From positions 1 through 51,241 of the forward strand of contig JAFQXY010000004.1 of the NCBI GenBank assembly GCA_017406745.1: a stretch of DNA of 51,241 nucleotides, given 5' to 3'. The notes beneath the pieces are model-generated. The model made no database searches. It was not told where the DNA came from and saw only the letters and a list, made by a program, of their open reading frames with translations. Position 1 is the first letter of the stretch; each line of letters starts with the position of its first letter. Below, in pieces: positions 50,975 through 51,241 of this stretch. The stretch comes from Candidatus Saccharimonadota bacterium (GTDB taxonomy: Bacteria; Patescibacteriota; Saccharimonadia; Saccharimonadales; Saccharimonadaceae). The position numbers and the translations under genes are program-made.

Positions 50975-51036
50975 GTATGACCTCACGAGAACCAAATATT
51001 AATAATCTGAGAGGAGTAAACCCATGCAGGTCATAC
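50975..51036 (+). promoter_or_regulatory. Stem that encloses SD and start codon
   Basis: GTATGACCT (50975-50983) is the perfect complement of AGGTCATAC (51028-51036). The stem locks the SD GAGGAG (51011-51016) and ATG (51024) into its loop and pairs codons 2-5. Confidence 0.55.
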
Positions 51037-51241
51037 AACAATTCAAAAACTATATCAAAGTAAATCACTATATAACGAGTGCTGGAATAACATCTTCTTT
51101 CCTTCTTGTTCTGCTCATCCTTGCAATATGTATACCACTATACAAGGATGAGTTAAACACAAAGGCAACTACTGGTACCAGTACGCAGGCTACTACCTCT
51201 CTGGCCTTGAGTTCTGGTGCTAGTAGTACTGCCAGTATAGA
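51024..51241 (+). CDS. Exported Ser/Thr-rich surface protein, N-terminal part (truncated by window end)
   Basis: The first 72 codons are in the window. A basic start (MQVIQQFKNYIKVNHYI) is followed by a hydrophobic stretch (SSFLLVLLILAICIPLY, about residues 25-41) that fits a signal peptide or N-terminal anchor. The sequence then becomes Thr/Ser/Ala/Gly-rich (ATTGTSTQATTSLALSSGASSTASI), in the same style and codon use as the giant surface protein at 1-3380. SD GAGGAG is 8 nt from the ATG. Likely another member of that surface protein family; the structured leader upstream suggests regulated expression. Confidence 0.8.
   Translation, partial: MQVIQQFKNYIKVNHYITSAGITSSFLLVLLILAICIPLYKDELNTKATTGTSTQATTSLALSSGASSTASI

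Overview
The window looks like a chromosomal segment of a small-genome bacterium of the Candidate Phyla Radiation, most likely a host-associated Candidatus Saccharibacteria (TM7) member. This placement is an inference. It rests on the compact replication-origin cluster, the very large Gly/Ser/Thr-rich surface protein with Listeria-Bacteroides-type and Fib_succ_major-type repeats, and the style of the core genes. The standard genetic code fits every gene read here.

Region 1 (1-3380) is the 3' part of a giant surface protein ending in two Fib_succ_major (C-type-lectin-like) domains. Region 2 (3695-9800) is the origin region. On the minus strand it carries rpmH-rnpA-yidC-jag; on the plus strand dnaA, an oriC-like spacer with DnaA boxes, dnaN and recF. 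Region 3 (9812-16685) holds an unknown membrane-anchored protein, an RlmD-family rRNA methyltransferase, and a compact restriction-modification operon with two C5-cytosine methyltransferases and a DUF3883-type nuclease candidate.

Region 4 (about 16787-48494) is an integrated island of about 31.7 kb. It is bounded by a perfect 22-bp direct repeat equal to the 3' end (T-loop to CCA) of the tRNA-Ser(GGA) gene at 48473-48562. Its left half, mostly on the minus strand, resembles a Firmicutes-type mobilisable element. It has two large serine recombinases with an HTH/zinc-ribbon partner, a virulence-protein/gamma-glutamylcyclotransferase/amidoligase set with repeated leader hairpins, a replication-relaxation protein, a VirD4/TraG-like ATPase, an MT-A70 methyltransferase and small helical or membrane proteins. 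The middle holds a Sel1-repeat membrane protein, an IS110 element with a likely bridge-RNA region, an IS481 element, an alpha/beta hydrolase, a small Fib_succ_major-like protein and a minimal tyrosine recombinase.

The right half of the island (39353-48183) is the most striking part: a tightly packed plus-strand operon. It encodes a three-module FtsK/EssC-like ATPase, four different ~85-95 aa helical-hairpin proteins resembling WXG100 (ESX) substrates, an Hsp70 without most of its lid, a GrpE-like exchange factor, two J-domain-like TPR proteins whose HPD is replaced by NPE/SPE (one also has a membrane anchor and a BspA-like extracytoplasmic domain), and a small basic protein. I infer a type-VII-secretion-like or translocation system with its own dedicated Hsp70 machine, carried as cargo.

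Region 5 (48644-51241) returns to core-like sequence: a MacB-type ABC ATPase/permease pair, then a long structured leader that can both terminate transcription and hide a ribosome-binding site. It precedes the start of another Ser/Thr-rich exported protein that runs off the window.
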